A stretch of DNA of 64,000 nt from Paenibacillus sp. MBLB1832 (GTDB taxonomy: Bacteria; Bacillota; Bacilli; Paenibacillales; NBRC-103111), in assembly GCF_032271945.1 (NCBI RefSeq), contig NZ_CP130319.1, forward strand, positions 3,801,001 through 3,865,000. Reading direction: 5' to 3'. Within the stretch, counting starts at the first letter, position 1. Every line of letters begins with the position of its first letter. This document shows positions 25,271-34,422 of this stretch, one piece after another. Both the position numbers and the translations under genes were made by a program. The notes under the pieces are model-generated. The model saw nothing but the letters and a program-made list of their open reading frames with translations. It had not been told where the DNA came from and made no database searches.

Positions 25271-26602
25271 TTACTTCGCGTTATCAATAATTTTCTGTAC
25301 TTGCTGTGTCATCTCTTGTGGTGTTTTTCCTAATAGGGTCCCCATAAGGGCATCCTTGGAGGCATTCTCAATTGCGGATAAAGGATCATAGGAGAAGGTA
25401 TCTAATCCAGGCGTCTTGATCGTTCCACCTGATTGAATAATGCTCTTCGTCAAATCATCCAATTTGCTTGTGTCCGCATCTTTAATTGCAGGCAGGCGAG
25501 AATACTTATCCAGCAGTGATTGCTGCACATTTTTGCTTGTAAGATACTTGACGAATGCGATAGCCATAGCTTTCTCGTCGTCCTTCATTTTGCCATTTAA
25601 CACAAATTGAGCTAGGTAATTAACACCATGATCCTTGAATTCAGGATGCTCTTTAAAATAAGGGAACGGGAATGCTTTCACTTTCAGATCCTTAGGAATG
25701 TCCCCAATACGCCATGTCCCATCCAGCGTCATCGCAGCCTTCCCTGTGTAGAACAAAGCTTTTTCAGAATCGTAATTAACACCTTCGAAATTCTCCTCAA
25801 ACGCGCCAGCATTTTTCAGATCCAAGACCTTCTGGAATGTCTCCACTACAGCCGGGTCCGTCCATTTGGCTTGTCGAAGTCCAATTTTCTGTGCCAACTC
25901 GACGCCTGCAAGCTTATAGAAGATGGACGTATGGATGTGACCGACTCGCCAGCTATCCTTTCCTCCAAGTGCCCAAGGTGTGATGCCGGCTGCTTTGAGT
26001 TTGCCGATTGCGGCGAGCAGATCATCCCAGGTGACGGGCGGTGTCGTAATTCCTGCTTTCTCAAAGAGAGCGGGATTATAGTAAATAGGTTCATAGTTTA
26101 TCGACCAAGGAATGGAGTAAATTCCTTTCTGCCCCGCAGCCGTTAAATCAAATGGCGATGTAATCCCAGGTAATAAGTTGCTCGCCCACTCTTTATCTTC
26201 CAGCAATGGTGTAATATCCATAATCGTTCCTGACTTCGCATAATTCAAAAGGCTTACTGCACCTGCAAAAGAAAAAATATCAGGCGTTGAGCCAGAAGCA
26301 ATCGACGCTTTCAACTTGCTGTTATACGAAGCTTCGTCTGCAACGGAGTCGTCCTGGATCTTAACGTTCGGATGCAAAGCGGTAAACCCTTTGATTGCCT
26401 CGGCAATAAATTTGGCCGATGGTGTATCACCGGATTCCCTGGTCATAAGGGTTACGGTCACAGGTTTGGCACTAGGCGATGATGCTCCAGTCTTTGTTGC
26501 TGGTGTTGATTCAGACTTCGTACTGGAACAGCCGGATACAAGTAATGCTGTGGTTAGAACGCTTACAATTGTGCTTGAAATCAATTTGCTAGTTTTCTTC
26601 AT
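25271..26602 (-). CDS. ABC transporter sugar-binding lipoprotein (system 2)
   Basis: This 443-residue solute-binding protein of the carbohydrate family 1 has a lipoprotein signal with lipobox LVSGC and Cys25. The linker that follows is rich in Ser, Thr, Lys and Pro. Family motifs include VTWDDLLAAIGKLKAAGITP and the ligand-pocket region NGKMKDDEKAMAIAFVKYL. GAGGAGG precedes the start. It is the last gene of system 2, 98 bases after the response regulator, so it probably has a promoter of its own. A box resembling one upstream of the permease operon lies about 62 bases before its start. Confidence 0.93.
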   Translation of the reverse strand: MKKTSKLISSTIVSVLTTALLVSGCSSTKSESTPATKTGASSPSAKPVTVTLMTRESGDTPSAKFIAEAIKGFTALHPNVKIQDDSVADEASYNSKLKASIASGSTPDIFSFAGAVSLLNYAKSGTIMDITPLLEDKEWASNLLPGITSPFDLTAAGQKGIYSIPWSINYEPIYYNPALFEKAGITTPPVTWDDLLAAIGKLKAAGITPWALGGKDSWRVGHIHTSIFYKLAGVELAQKIGLRQAKWTDPAVVETFQKVLDLKNAGAFEENFEGVNYDSEKALFYTGKAAMTLDGTWRIGDIPKDLKVKAFPFPYFKEHPEFKDHGVNYLAQFVLNGKMKDDEKAMAIAFVKYLTSKNVQQSLLDKYSRLPAIKDADTSKLDDLTKSIIQSGGTIKTPGLDTFSYDPLSAIENASKDALMGTLLGKTPQEMTQQVQKIIDNAK

Positions 26603-26663
26603 ACGTTGTTGGCCTCCTCTTATTTTCTACATCTTTTATGGTACAGGAAGCCAACGGGATCCT

Positions 26664-26678
26664 GAATGGATTTCTTTT
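26664..26678 (-). promoter_or_regulatory. Shared box upstream of system 2 binding-protein gene
   Basis: AAAAGAAATCCATTC on the minus strand matches 31925-31939 at 13 of 15 positions. Both lie about 60 bases before a system 2 transport-gene start in the same orientation. A response-regulator operator is possible. The match is short, so this is tentative. Confidence 0.35.
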
Positions 26679-26700
26679 CACATAATTAGTAATATTTTTC

Positions 26701-28287
26701 TCAATGTACACTATAATTTTTCGGTGAAATACCGAATCTTTTTTTAAAGCATTTACTGAAATAATAGGCATCCATGTAGCCAACGTTTAGCGCAATATCT
26801 TGGATGCTGGTCTCGCCATGCAGATCGATAAGTTCCTTGGCCTTTTTTAAGCGAATTTCCGTTATATATTCGGTCATGCCTACACCCATTTCTTTTTTGA
26901 AAATGGTACTCATATAAGCAGAACTAATACTTACATAAGATGAGATTTCCTCCAAAGAAAGGTCACTCTTCGCATAGTGCTGCTCAATGTATTCCCTTGC
27001 TCGATCAATAAATACTGTATTTTTTGAACGATTATGTGTGGAATGCTGGACGACTGCCTCAACCAACATCAATAAGGTTAGTCTAATATCTTCTATCGTT
27101 TCTCGACTTCGGATAAAAGTAAAATAATCATGATGGCAGGAAAACAAGTCAGGAAGCATGACTTGATTCTCAGCGACTACCTTCATGATGGCCATCAGGA
27201 TATCCAGTGAGATTTGTTTAACCACTTCTTTCGACAAGGCATCCCCCACCATCTGTGAGAACACATCGTCAATCTGATTGTGGCATAGATCGTTTCGTCC
27301 CATTTTGATAGCAATAATAAAGGCTTCCTTATTAAACATGAGTGGAGCATCGACAATAGAATTACTTGAAAACACGGGACTTACATAGGCATCCAATACC
27401 TGATTGGCTCCCATGGTAAATTTGTTCTCCAACGCTAAGAGCGCATCTTGGTAGGAGCGGTGTATCTGTTCATACCCCTCGTAGCGAAGACCAATTCCGA
27501 TGGTAACGGTATATTTCAGATAGAATTTCACTTTGTTAAGCACTTCTTCGCAGACTTGTTTTAAACGTGTTTCATCCTTGTTATTTATCACATAAACAAT
27601 ATGGTTTAGGCTTCCTATATGCGAAACATACGTGAATTGCTTCCCGAAAATTTCATCTGCCACATTTTTCGTAGCAAATTGCCACAATCGTCTTTCCTTT
27701 TCGTTCATCCACTTATACGTCATATAGTCAATTTCAATGACAATAACCTGCAGCTGCACAGGATCCAGATCTATCTGATAAGTTTGTAAAGACTCTTCAA
27801 TCTGTTCCTTAGAGAAATGGTTTGCGTTTTGGAGGATCGATGCTAGGAACGCACTCTTGTGCATCTCGAATCCTGACTTGACCTTATCCTCCAAGTTATG
27901 TATATAATGTCTTTTCTCTATTTCTGCCTTTACTTTTCTCAAGCAGCCCTGCAGCTCCTCGGGGTCAATAGGCTTCAGCATATAGTTGGATACACCTAGT
28001 TCTAAAGCCGTCTTAGCGTATTCGAATTCACTGTAACCTGTAATAATGATAATTTGCTTATTCGGATACTTTTCCTTTACAAGTCGTGTTAACTGCATGC
28101 CATCCATGATGGGAATATTAATATCTACAAGCAGTAACTGAGCTTTGGAATTTTCCAGAAGCAGCAGCGCCTCCTCACCATCTTCCGCTTCTTCCACAAT
28201 CTCGAATCCGCAGCCGTTCCAATCGATAGAGGCTTTGATCAATTCACGTATTAAATACTCATCTTCCACCAGAAGTATAGGGATCAT
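26701..28287 (-). CDS. Response regulator, YesN type with AraC output domain (system 2)
   Basis: This 528-residue regulator has a receiver domain with VEDE at the N-terminus, phospho-acceptor Asp55 in LLVDINIP and Lys in LKPIDPEEL. A long middle region follows. The C-terminal AraC domain contains LEEISSYVSISSAYMSTIFK and IQDIALNVGYMDAYYFSKCF. ATG at 28285-28287 has GAGGTG 6 bases upstream and overlaps the kinase gene by 29 bases. A GTG three codons earlier is part of the ribosome-binding site. It should be phosphorylated by the kinase at 28259-30082. Confidence 0.93.
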   Translation of the reverse strand: MIPILLVEDEYLIRELIKASIDWNGCGFEIVEEAEDGEEALLLLENSKAQLLLVDINIPIMDGMQLTRLVKEKYPNKQIIIITGYSEFEYAKTALELGVSNYMLKPIDPEELQGCLRKVKAEIEKRHYIHNLEDKVKSGFEMHKSAFLASILQNANHFSKEQIEESLQTYQIDLDPVQLQVIVIEIDYMTYKWMNEKERRLWQFATKNVADEIFGKQFTYVSHIGSLNHIVYVINNKDETRLKQVCEEVLNKVKFYLKYTVTIGIGLRYEGYEQIHRSYQDALLALENKFTMGANQVLDAYVSPVFSSNSIVDAPLMFNKEAFIIAIKMGRNDLCHNQIDDVFSQMVGDALSKEVVKQISLDILMAIMKVVAENQVMLPDLFSCHHDYFTFIRSRETIEDIRLTLLMLVEAVVQHSTHNRSKNTVFIDRAREYIEQHYAKSDLSLEEISSYVSISSAYMSTIFKKEMGVGMTEYITEIRLKKAKELIDLHGETSIQDIALNVGYMDAYYFSKCFKKRFGISPKNYSVH

Positions 28288-30082
28288 TGACCTCACCTCT
28301 TGAAATTAGTTGATTAGAACTCACTAAGAGTTTAGGGAGTAAAATATCCACACGTGCTCCGCCCGCTGGTTCGTTGCTTAAGTATAGCCCGAATTCCGTT
28401 CCGCAAAACAGTTGAATTCGTTCATTCACGTTCGGCAATCCAAAGCCTTTTAGCGTATTCATTGTTGTGGATTCCTGCGTGAGAATTTTGGATATTTCCT
28501 CTGGATTAAAACCGTTGGCATCATCAATGACAGAAATTTTGACTTTATTATCAATCATGCTGCCTCTTATTGTAATCAAACCGGGGCCTCGTTTGTTGCG
28601 GATGCCATGGTATATCGCATTTTCAACCAAAGGCTGCAGCGATAATTTGAGAATTGAGAAGTCCATAATGGCCTCGTCGATCTCCATGATAACCTCAAAT
28701 TTGCCCTTATACCGAATTTGAAGAATCGTCAGGTAGTAGTGCACAATTTCAATTTCTTCTCTAATAGAGATGACTTCTTTCCCCTTGTTCAACACGGTTT
28801 TGTAGAACATCGATAACGATTTAAGCATGACAATGGCTTGGCTTTCCTGCTTAAGCTGTATGAGCGAACAGATACTCTCGAGTGTGTTATATAGAAAATG
28901 CGGCTTGATTTGGGACTGTAATAAATGAAGTTCCAGATCACGTTTCTCACGTTGCTTCGCATAAACTTCGTCAATAAGCTCTGAAATCCGCCCCACCATC
29001 GTATTATAGGTGAGAGCGATCCTTCCAATTTCATCACGGCTGCCTACATGAAGTTGATTCTTGAAATTGCCCAACCCCGTCTCCAGCATGGATCGATTTA
29101 ACTTTAAGATAGGGGTCGTGATGGAACGGGAAATAAAGCTAGAGATCAAGATTTGAAATAGCAAGCCCAATAGGCCTATCCACAGAATTTGATTGCTTAG
29201 ACCGTTCGTATCTCTAATAAAATCATGGTAAGGAACCGTACCAATCACATACCAGGATAAATACGTCATTGGGCTGGAGATGATGAGGTATTTCTGACCG
29301 TTCTTTTTAAATACTTTACCTTGCCTATTATTCGCTTGCAGCCAGTTGAATTCCTCCGTTTGTGCAATGCTGTGAGATAGCTCCAGCCTATCAGAGGAGG
29401 AAACAATGGTACCAGTTTGATTAACAACGAAGAGGTGGCCGGTGTCTCCAATCTTTACGTCCGCATATAAGCTAGCAATAATCGATTCCTTGATATTTAA
29501 TTTGATATAACCGAAAAGCTCACCTGTCATATAGTCGTAAATCTCGCGCAGAGCATATATGGAAGCTTGACCAGGATTACTCTCTTCATTCGGTTGATAG
29601 ACCCAAAGCACCTTACCGTACTCAAGTTTCAAACTTTTAAAAAAATCACTCCGGATAAAATTACGATTAGCATCAACCGTTATATTCCTTGATGTGACGA
29701 TGGATTGATCAAGACCATACAACTCGATGGAAGAGATATTCGTCCCTTTACTCACCAAATTATCGAACAAAGATCCAATGACCATTTGTTGGCGATAGCG
29801 TTCATTGGCATCCATCTGGGCATAATTTTTCAGAAAATCCTGTACCTGACTGTTTGACACGATCGTTCTCGAAAGCTCTTCGTCATGTTCCACTAAAGGA
29901 ACCATGCTTTTAGTGATCAGATCGAGACTCTGGATGGAACTTGAAATCTTATTTTTAATAACCGAGTCCGATGAGATTCTGCTAAAGACGACAATGAGGA
30001 TCAACAGAGGGATAAAAATCACATTGGCAACGTACATTTTGCGTCGAATGGATAAATTAAGGTACCAGGCTCGGATTGTCAT
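28259..30082 (-). CDS. Sensor histidine kinase, YesM type (system 2)
   Basis: This 607-residue membrane kinase has an N-terminal transmembrane helix (VANVIFIPLLILIVVF). A Cache-like extracellular sensor of about 250 residues, a second helix (ILWIGLLGLLFQILISSF) and a HAMP region follow. The kinase core has the phospho-His motif IKPHFLYNTLESI, the N-box QPLVENAIYHGI and the glycine box VIDDANGFNP. The start is ATG at 30080-30082 behind GAGGGG. It follows the permease gene by 48 bases. Confidence 0.93.
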   Translation of the reverse strand: MTIRAWYLNLSIRRKMYVANVIFIPLLILIVVFSRISSDSVIKNKISSSIQSLDLITKSMVPLVEHDEELSRTIVSNSQVQDFLKNYAQMDANERYRQQMVIGSLFDNLVSKGTNISSIELYGLDQSIVTSRNITVDANRNFIRSDFFKSLKLEYGKVLWVYQPNEESNPGQASIYALREIYDYMTGELFGYIKLNIKESIIASLYADVKIGDTGHLFVVNQTGTIVSSSDRLELSHSIAQTEEFNWLQANNRQGKVFKKNGQKYLIISSPMTYLSWYVIGTVPYHDFIRDTNGLSNQILWIGLLGLLFQILISSFISRSITTPILKLNRSMLETGLGNFKNQLHVGSRDEIGRIALTYNTMVGRISELIDEVYAKQREKRDLELHLLQSQIKPHFLYNTLESICSLIQLKQESQAIVMLKSLSMFYKTVLNKGKEVISIREEIEIVHYYLTILQIRYKGKFEVIMEIDEAIMDFSILKLSLQPLVENAIYHGIRNKRGPGLITIRGSMIDNKVKISVIDDANGFNPEEISKILTQESTTMNTLKGFGLPNVNERIQLFCGTEFGLYLSNEPAGGARVDILLPKLLVSSNQLISRGEVNDPYTSGGR

Positions 30083-30130
30083 CAAGTTCCCCTCACATCG
30101 AATAATAACCTTTTATACCTATTGTAAAGG

Positions 30131-30952
30131 TTATCCTTTCACTGCACCAGCTGTTAATCCTGACTGTACCTTTTCTTGTGCAGCCATATAAACTGCTAAG
30201 GGAGGCACGATAGATATCACCATTGCTGCCATCAAAGCACCATATTCCGTGCCGTATTGACCTTTAAATGAAAGTAGACCTAATGAAATGCTCTGGAGAT
30301 TGGGCTTATGTATGAAAATTAAAGGAATAAGCAAATCGTTCCATGATTGCAGAAAGACAAAAATACTTACCGTAGCGATGGCAGGTGTAGATAATGGAAT
30401 GATAATCGTAGAGAAAATGGTCAGAATGCCAGCTCCGTCCATAATACCGGACTCCTCTAGCGTGGTAGGAATTTGAGACATAAACCCTGTTAGAATAAAA
30501 ATGGCAATGGGTAAATTCGTTGTCACGAATAATAAAACGATGACCAAATAGTTATCCGTCCATTGCAATTTGCCAATGATATAGGTGAGCGGCAGAATGG
30601 TTGATTGAATAGGAATCATCATTCCGATTAAAAAGTACACATAGATCAAAGATTTGATTCTAAAACGGAATCGGGACAAAATGTATGCGCCCATACTGGA
30701 TACAAGCAGGCAAAGGACAACCGTACCGGTTGACAGGAGCATACTATTTCGAAAATCAAGACCAATTTTGGCCACTTGCCAGGCTTGTAGATAGTTTTCG
30801 AATTTAAACAAAGTCGGCAGGGCAAAGGGGCTCGAAAAGATCTCTGTATTCCCTTTCATCGATGACGCTATAGGAAAATAGATCGGATACAGAAAAATGG
30901 CCGTTGTACATAGAAAAAATATATAAATCGCGAGTGTATAAATTCGTTTCAT
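30131..30952 (-). CDS. Carbohydrate ABC transporter permease, MalG type (system 2)
   Basis: This 273-residue membrane channel subunit has about six membrane helices. The EAA loop reads TLEESGIMDGAGILTIF, and the end QSGLTAGAVKG is typical of the family. It lies 28 bases after its partner permease, with AGGAGAAAAGG upstream. No terminator hairpin comparable to that of system 1 was found in the 48 bases before the kinase gene, so permeases and kinase may be co-transcribed here. Confidence 0.94.
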   Translation of the reverse strand: MKRIYTLAIYIFFLCTTAIFLYPIYFPIASSMKGNTEIFSSPFALPTLFKFENYLQAWQVAKIGLDFRNSMLLSTGTVVLCLLVSSMGAYILSRFRFRIKSLIYVYFLIGMMIPIQSTILPLTYIIGKLQWTDNYLVIVLLFVTTNLPIAIFILTGFMSQIPTTLEESGIMDGAGILTIFSTIIIPLSTPAIATVSIFVFLQSWNDLLIPLIFIHKPNLQSISLGLLSFKGQYGTEYGALMAAMVISIVPPLAVYMAAQEKVQSGLTAGAVKG

Positions 30953-30980
30953 CCTTTTCTCCTTTCAACAACAGCTGCGT

Positions 30981-31868
30981 TTAGTATTCAAGTGTATCTC
31001 GTTGAAGAATCTTCAAGCTGAGGATGGTTATCGAAATACTAAGCAAAAAAATGAGTATGGATATCGCACTTGCGATTCCATAATTATCATAGCGGAAAGC
31101 CTGATCGTACAGCAGCGTTGTCGGTACCTGCGTCAAGCCGTTCGGCCCGCCCTGCGTCATAACAAATACCACATCAAACGCTTTCAATACCGCGGTGACA
31201 ACGATTATCACGCAGATCTTCATACTCTCCCAAACTAGCGGAATGATGATGGATACAATACGCTTCAGACCTGTTACTCCGTCAATTTGTGCAGCATCCT
31301 CAATATCCTTGGGAATACCAGCAATGGCCGCGGAGAAGACCGTCATATGAAAGCCAACGCCAATCCATGCGTTTACTAGAATGATCGATACCATCGCCGT
31401 ATGTGAATCAACAAGCCAATTTCTGGCATATTCCCCGAACCCAATCATTGTCAGCAGCGTGGTTAAAACACCGTCATTAGGCAATAGAATAAAATACCAA
31501 ATCAGGCTTGTGGCTGTGATTGAAACAATTTGCGGCAGAAAAATAATCGTCCTAAACATCTTGGAAAACTTTAGGCCTTTGCTCAATAGCAGTGCAGCAA
31601 CAAAGCCGACTGGAATTTGGATGTCCAAAGTGAGCACCATGAACAAGGCAATATTTTTAAGCGAAATCCAAAAGAATTCATCCTTAAGCAGCTTGGTGAA
31701 ATTACTGATTCCTGCATACTTGATCGCTTCGCCTGTAATGCCATGCCAGCTCGTGAAGGCAAATCCAAAAGAAGCTAGGATGGGCAGCATCGTTAAGCAT
31801 GTATAAATGAATAAGGCTGGCAGCAAAAATAATAGGATTGCCTTTCGATTCCTCCGGTAGGCGTCCAT
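30981..31868 (-). CDS. Carbohydrate ABC transporter permease, MalF type (system 2)
   Basis: This 295-residue membrane channel subunit opens with MDAYRRNRKAILLFLLPALF. The EAA loop reads DIEDAAQIDGVTGLKRI. I chose ATG at 31866-31868 because AGGAAGG lies 8 bases upstream. An earlier ATG at 31901 has no ribosome-binding site. It is the first gene of system 2, and the box at 31925-31939 lies in its upstream region. Confidence 0.93.
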   Translation of the reverse strand: MDAYRRNRKAILLFLLPALFIYTCLTMLPILASFGFAFTSWHGITGEAIKYAGISNFTKLLKDEFFWISLKNIALFMVLTLDIQIPVGFVAALLLSKGLKFSKMFRTIIFLPQIVSITATSLIWYFILLPNDGVLTTLLTMIGFGEYARNWLVDSHTAMVSIILVNAWIGVGFHMTVFSAAIAGIPKDIEDAAQIDGVTGLKRIVSIIIPLVWESMKICVIIVVTAVLKAFDVVFVMTQGGPNGLTQVPTTLLYDQAFRYDNYGIASAISILIFLLSISITILSLKILQRDTLEY

Positions 31869-31924
31869 ACCCTCATCCTTCCTGTGTTGTGATACATTCA
31901 ATTTAACAAAATGATATTTGTAAC

Positions 31925-31939
31925 GGAATGGATTATTTT
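31925..31939 (-). promoter_or_regulatory. Shared box upstream of system 2 permease operon
   Basis: AAAATAATCCATTCC on the minus strand matches the box at 26664-26678 at 13 of 15 positions when aligned on AATCCATTC. It lies about 57 bases before the permease start. Evidence is limited to the paired position and orientation. Confidence 0.35.
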
Positions 31940-32023
31940 TAATTGGTTAGGAAAGTTTTTGGCACCTTTTTAATGGGTTTAACGTAGCGACTTTACTATA
32001 CGAAAAAAACTCGGGCGCAAGTT

Positions 32024-32062
32024 AAATAGTCCTATCGAGAGCTAATCTCTCTAGGACTATTT
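32024..32062. terminator. Strong hairpin between system 2 and a decayed gene
   Basis: Arms AAATAGTCCTATCGAGAG and CTCTCTAGGACTATTT pair along most of their length with a two-base bulge. The stop of the minus-strand remnant at 32032 lies inside the hairpin. It probably was the terminator of that lost gene and now isolates system 2 from upstream transcription. Confidence 0.65.
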
Positions 32063-32437
32063 GTCAAGGTGTATATAGAAGATTTGGATAAGTTCTCTTT
32101 TCGTAGAACAATACGCGTCGGCTCCCCTGCTGACACATGGAAGAAGCTATCGCCTTCTTCGGTAATCTCCGCACGTAGTTCTGGCTGATAATCAACAGAT
32201 TGTAATGTATCATTGGCTTCGTATGTCCGCTGGAATAGGACGTTTCAGCATAAAGCCTTTCATAAGCTCGCCGACAATATGTTCGCTATCCGAAGCGCTG
32301 CCGCCGTTGCCGCAAACTAATGTATGGCCGCCGCTTCGGTACGACTCAGTCATCAACGCGACAGCTTGTTCAATAGGAGGCAAGCAACCTTCCAATTCAG
32401 GATATTTATAGATCAATTTGTGCAAAGTAGCGTGCAT
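32032..32437 (-). pseudogene. SIS-domain isomerase remnant joined to an unrelated 3' end
   Basis: The start at 32437 has AGAAGGAA upstream and encodes MHATLHKLIYKYPELEG, then the phospho-sugar-binding motif LVCGNGGSASDSEH of GmhA-like SIS isomerases. That frame ends at 32210 after only about 75 residues, against about 190-240 in the family. The adjoining frame continues EANDTLQSVDYQPELRAEIT to a stop at 32032. It reads like the C-terminal beta-sandwich of a hydrolase. A deletion seems to have fused the two pieces, out of frame. Confidence 0.65.
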
Positions 32438-32599
32438 GGTAACGTTCCTTCTTTTCATGACGCGCTTACTCTCTGCTGCGACTGGAAAAGCGATCACAAG
32501 CGACACTGACGATTTATTGTCCTGCCTAAATCATGGCTCGGTTCACTTCGGCTTCGGCCCTCATCGGGGTAAACGCTTCCTTAACATTCTATTTATCTT

Positions 32600-33190
32600 A
32601 CACTTCTGCTGAAATGGCTTCAAGGCATAGGTCGCCACTTCATTGGCATCTGTGAAGGATGTGAGAGATGTCCCCGAGGCGTCTCCAGTAATGATTCCCT
32701 TCAACTCGAGAGCTCGTGAGAGGAAGCTGATCATATCTTGACGGCTGATCGATTGTTTCGGATTATAGTGCGTTGTTCAAACTCCATAAAAAGAGCGCCT
32801 CCTTGATGGTGTTGGGTTAACACCCGGGACAAACCCATCATACTGAGGCGCTCCTTTTTGAAAAGGCCCAATCCTTAGGTATCGTACATGAAAATTATCC
32901 GTCGCTACTTGTCCTCCCGAAACGGTTGTTGCCGATATCCCCGCATCACCTGACCCAACCGTTATCACCAAGCCTGTAGCATCTACCGTGGTCAGGGAAG
33001 GAGTAGGTTATGCATATATTTATCGTCGCAATTGGGGCACAGCCTGGATAAGTACATGGTACGTTGCATCGGTGTTCTCCTTTGCAAGCCCGTCCTGAAA
33101 GCTTGACGTTAGTCGTGCCACCTTTATATCCACTGCTAAGTCCTCATTGTTGAAGAAAATCGCATAACTAACAATGAGATGAAATATTGG
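32600..33190 (-). pseudogene. Remnants of a secreted S-layer-homology (SLH) protein
   Basis: Three coding-like pieces lie on the minus strand. From about 33190 a frame reads NNEDLAVDIKVARLTSSFQD. From about 32990 another reads VDATGLVITVGSGDAGISAT. From about 32770 to 32600 an SLH domain is recognisable (KQSISRQDMISFLSRALELK and SFTDANEVATYALKPF). A hairpin at 32787-32859 interrupts them. These are probably fragments of a cell-surface glycanase anchored by SLH domains. Confidence 0.5.
32787..32859. terminator. Long inverted repeat, bidirectional terminator-like
   Basis: Outer arms AAAAAGAGCGCCTC and GAGGCGCTCCTTTTT flank an inner partial pairing of TGATGG with CCATCA. The outer stem with flanking A/T runs on both sides is terminator-like in either direction. 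It sits inside the SLH remnant, so it may have been brought in by a rearrangement. Confidence 0.6.
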
Positions 33191-33211
33191 TGTTCCTCGT
33201 AACCCTATTAA

Positions 33212-34054
33212 CTAGGATGACTTTGCTCGAGTTTTTGCTCGACCATAAACGGCACGGGCATTAATACTACGAATCGCCTGTCGTTCCTGTACAGAGACAG
33301 CCTCGGTTATGAACGATTCAAACAGCCGTATAACATCCTTATAGGCCCCGCCATGCAGTGCCACGGGCCAATCGCTGCCGAACATCAGCCGTTCCGTACC
33401 GAATGTACGCAAAAGATCACCTACGTACTGCTTCAACCGTTCACCCCGCGCTTCCAGGTTGAACTCCGCTCCGCTTTGGGTAATCATACCCGATAGCTTG
33501 ACCCTAACCTCCGGCAGTTCGGCAAGTCGCTCGATTCCTTGGCGCCACAGGTCAGTGCTTCCTCCCAAGGGATTCCCAAGATGGTTCACTACAGCCTTCA
33601 GCTCCGGAACGTGACGCAAGTGCGCGTACACCGCTTCCATTTGCTCCGGACCGGTCAACACATCGATTGTCAGTCCGGTCCGCTCCAACCGGCGAAGAGG
33701 ATCCGCCACCGCCGAAGAGGCGAAGAATTCTCCGTTAAAGCGCAGACCTACGAGGCGCTCGTGTGCGCTCAGTCGTTCGAGCTTTTCCGCAAAATCTGCC
33801 GCAAGCGGGTCGAGCCCGCCGACAACCCCCATAATGACTGGGTTCTCTTCGGCAAGCTCGAGCAGAAACTCCGTCTCCTCCGCCGTAAACGCCGCCTGAA
33901 CTGCTATGACCCCCTCCACACCTTGCTCTTGAAGGTGAGGGAGCAGCTGCCAAGGCAAATAGTCGCGGTACATCAGCTCGTTGCTTGGCTTGAGCCAGCC
34001 GTAGTCGCCGCGCGCCGGTTTCCAGAAGTGAACATGGGTATCAATGTAGGTCAA
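33212..34054 (-). CDS. Amidohydrolase-2 family lactonase-like hydrolase
   Basis: This 280-residue TIM-barrel hydrolase starts TYIDTHVHFWKP with the metal motif His7-x-His9. It has HLGNP in the middle and FGSDWPVAL near the end, supplying the later ligands. The family (COG3618) includes L-fuconolactonase and 2-pyrone-4,6-dicarboxylate hydrolase, so ring-opening of a sugar lactone is likely. Translation starts with TTG at 34054 behind GAGGGGGG, overlapping the upstream gene by 4 bases. It is the last gene of an operon with a 119-residue unknown protein and an aldo/keto reductase. Confidence 0.88.
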   Translation of the reverse strand: MTYIDTHVHFWKPARGDYGWLKPSNELMYRDYLPWQLLPHLQEQGVEGVIAVQAAFTAEETEFLLELAEENPVIMGVVGGLDPLAADFAEKLERLSAHERLVGLRFNGEFFASSAVADPLRRLERTGLTIDVLTGPEQMEAVYAHLRHVPELKAVVNHLGNPLGGSTDLWRQGIERLAELPEVRVKLSGMITQSGAEFNLEARGERLKQYVGDLLRTFGTERLMFGSDWPVALHGGAYKDVIRLFESFITEAVSVQERQAIRSINARAVYGRAKTRAKSS

Positions 34055-34410
34055 TGGATAGCCCCCCTCTTTGACTGCCTGCCGCTTAGCAATGGGTCAC
34101 CAATGAAAGGATTCGACCAAGGCATGTCGTAGCAGGGCCTATTCATGTAGCGCTCCATCCCGATGCGGAGCTTAATCGAGCGCTCGGCTGGAGGAAGGTC
34201 CGCAAGCCACTTGCTATTCACTGAAGTCCGTTCTATCGCATCCGCTTGCGTGTTAAAGCCAGTAGTTTCCGCCGTTGTGTACCGCTGCTCAATCTCCTTC
34301 GCCGCTTTATTCAATGTGTCGAACATCCTTTGCTGCTGCAGCGCCCAAGAGGGCGCAATGACTCGTTCCTTCGCTTCGACCAGAGGAACGCTCTTCCACT
34401 CTTCTCGCAT
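34051..34410 (-). CDS. Unknown 119-residue protein in the lactonase operon
   Basis: I do not recognise this protein. It is soluble, without signal peptide or membrane segment, and looks mainly helical in the first 70 residues (MFDTLNKAAKEIEQRY). It ends with a Pro/Trp-rich stretch (YDMPWSNPFIGDPLLSG). AGGAGG lies 8 bases before ATG, so it is surely translated. It sits 12 bases after the aldo/keto reductase gene and overlaps the lactonase gene by 4 bases, so it probably belongs to the same pathway. A truncated larger protein cannot be excluded. Confidence 0.75.
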   Translation of the reverse strand: MREEWKSVPLVEAKERVIAPSWALQQQRMFDTLNKAAKEIEQRYTTAETTGFNTQADAIERTSVNSKWLADLPPAERSIKLRIGMERYMNRPCYDMPWSNPFIGDPLLSGRQSKRGAIH

Positions 34411-34422
34411 CTGGGTATCCTC

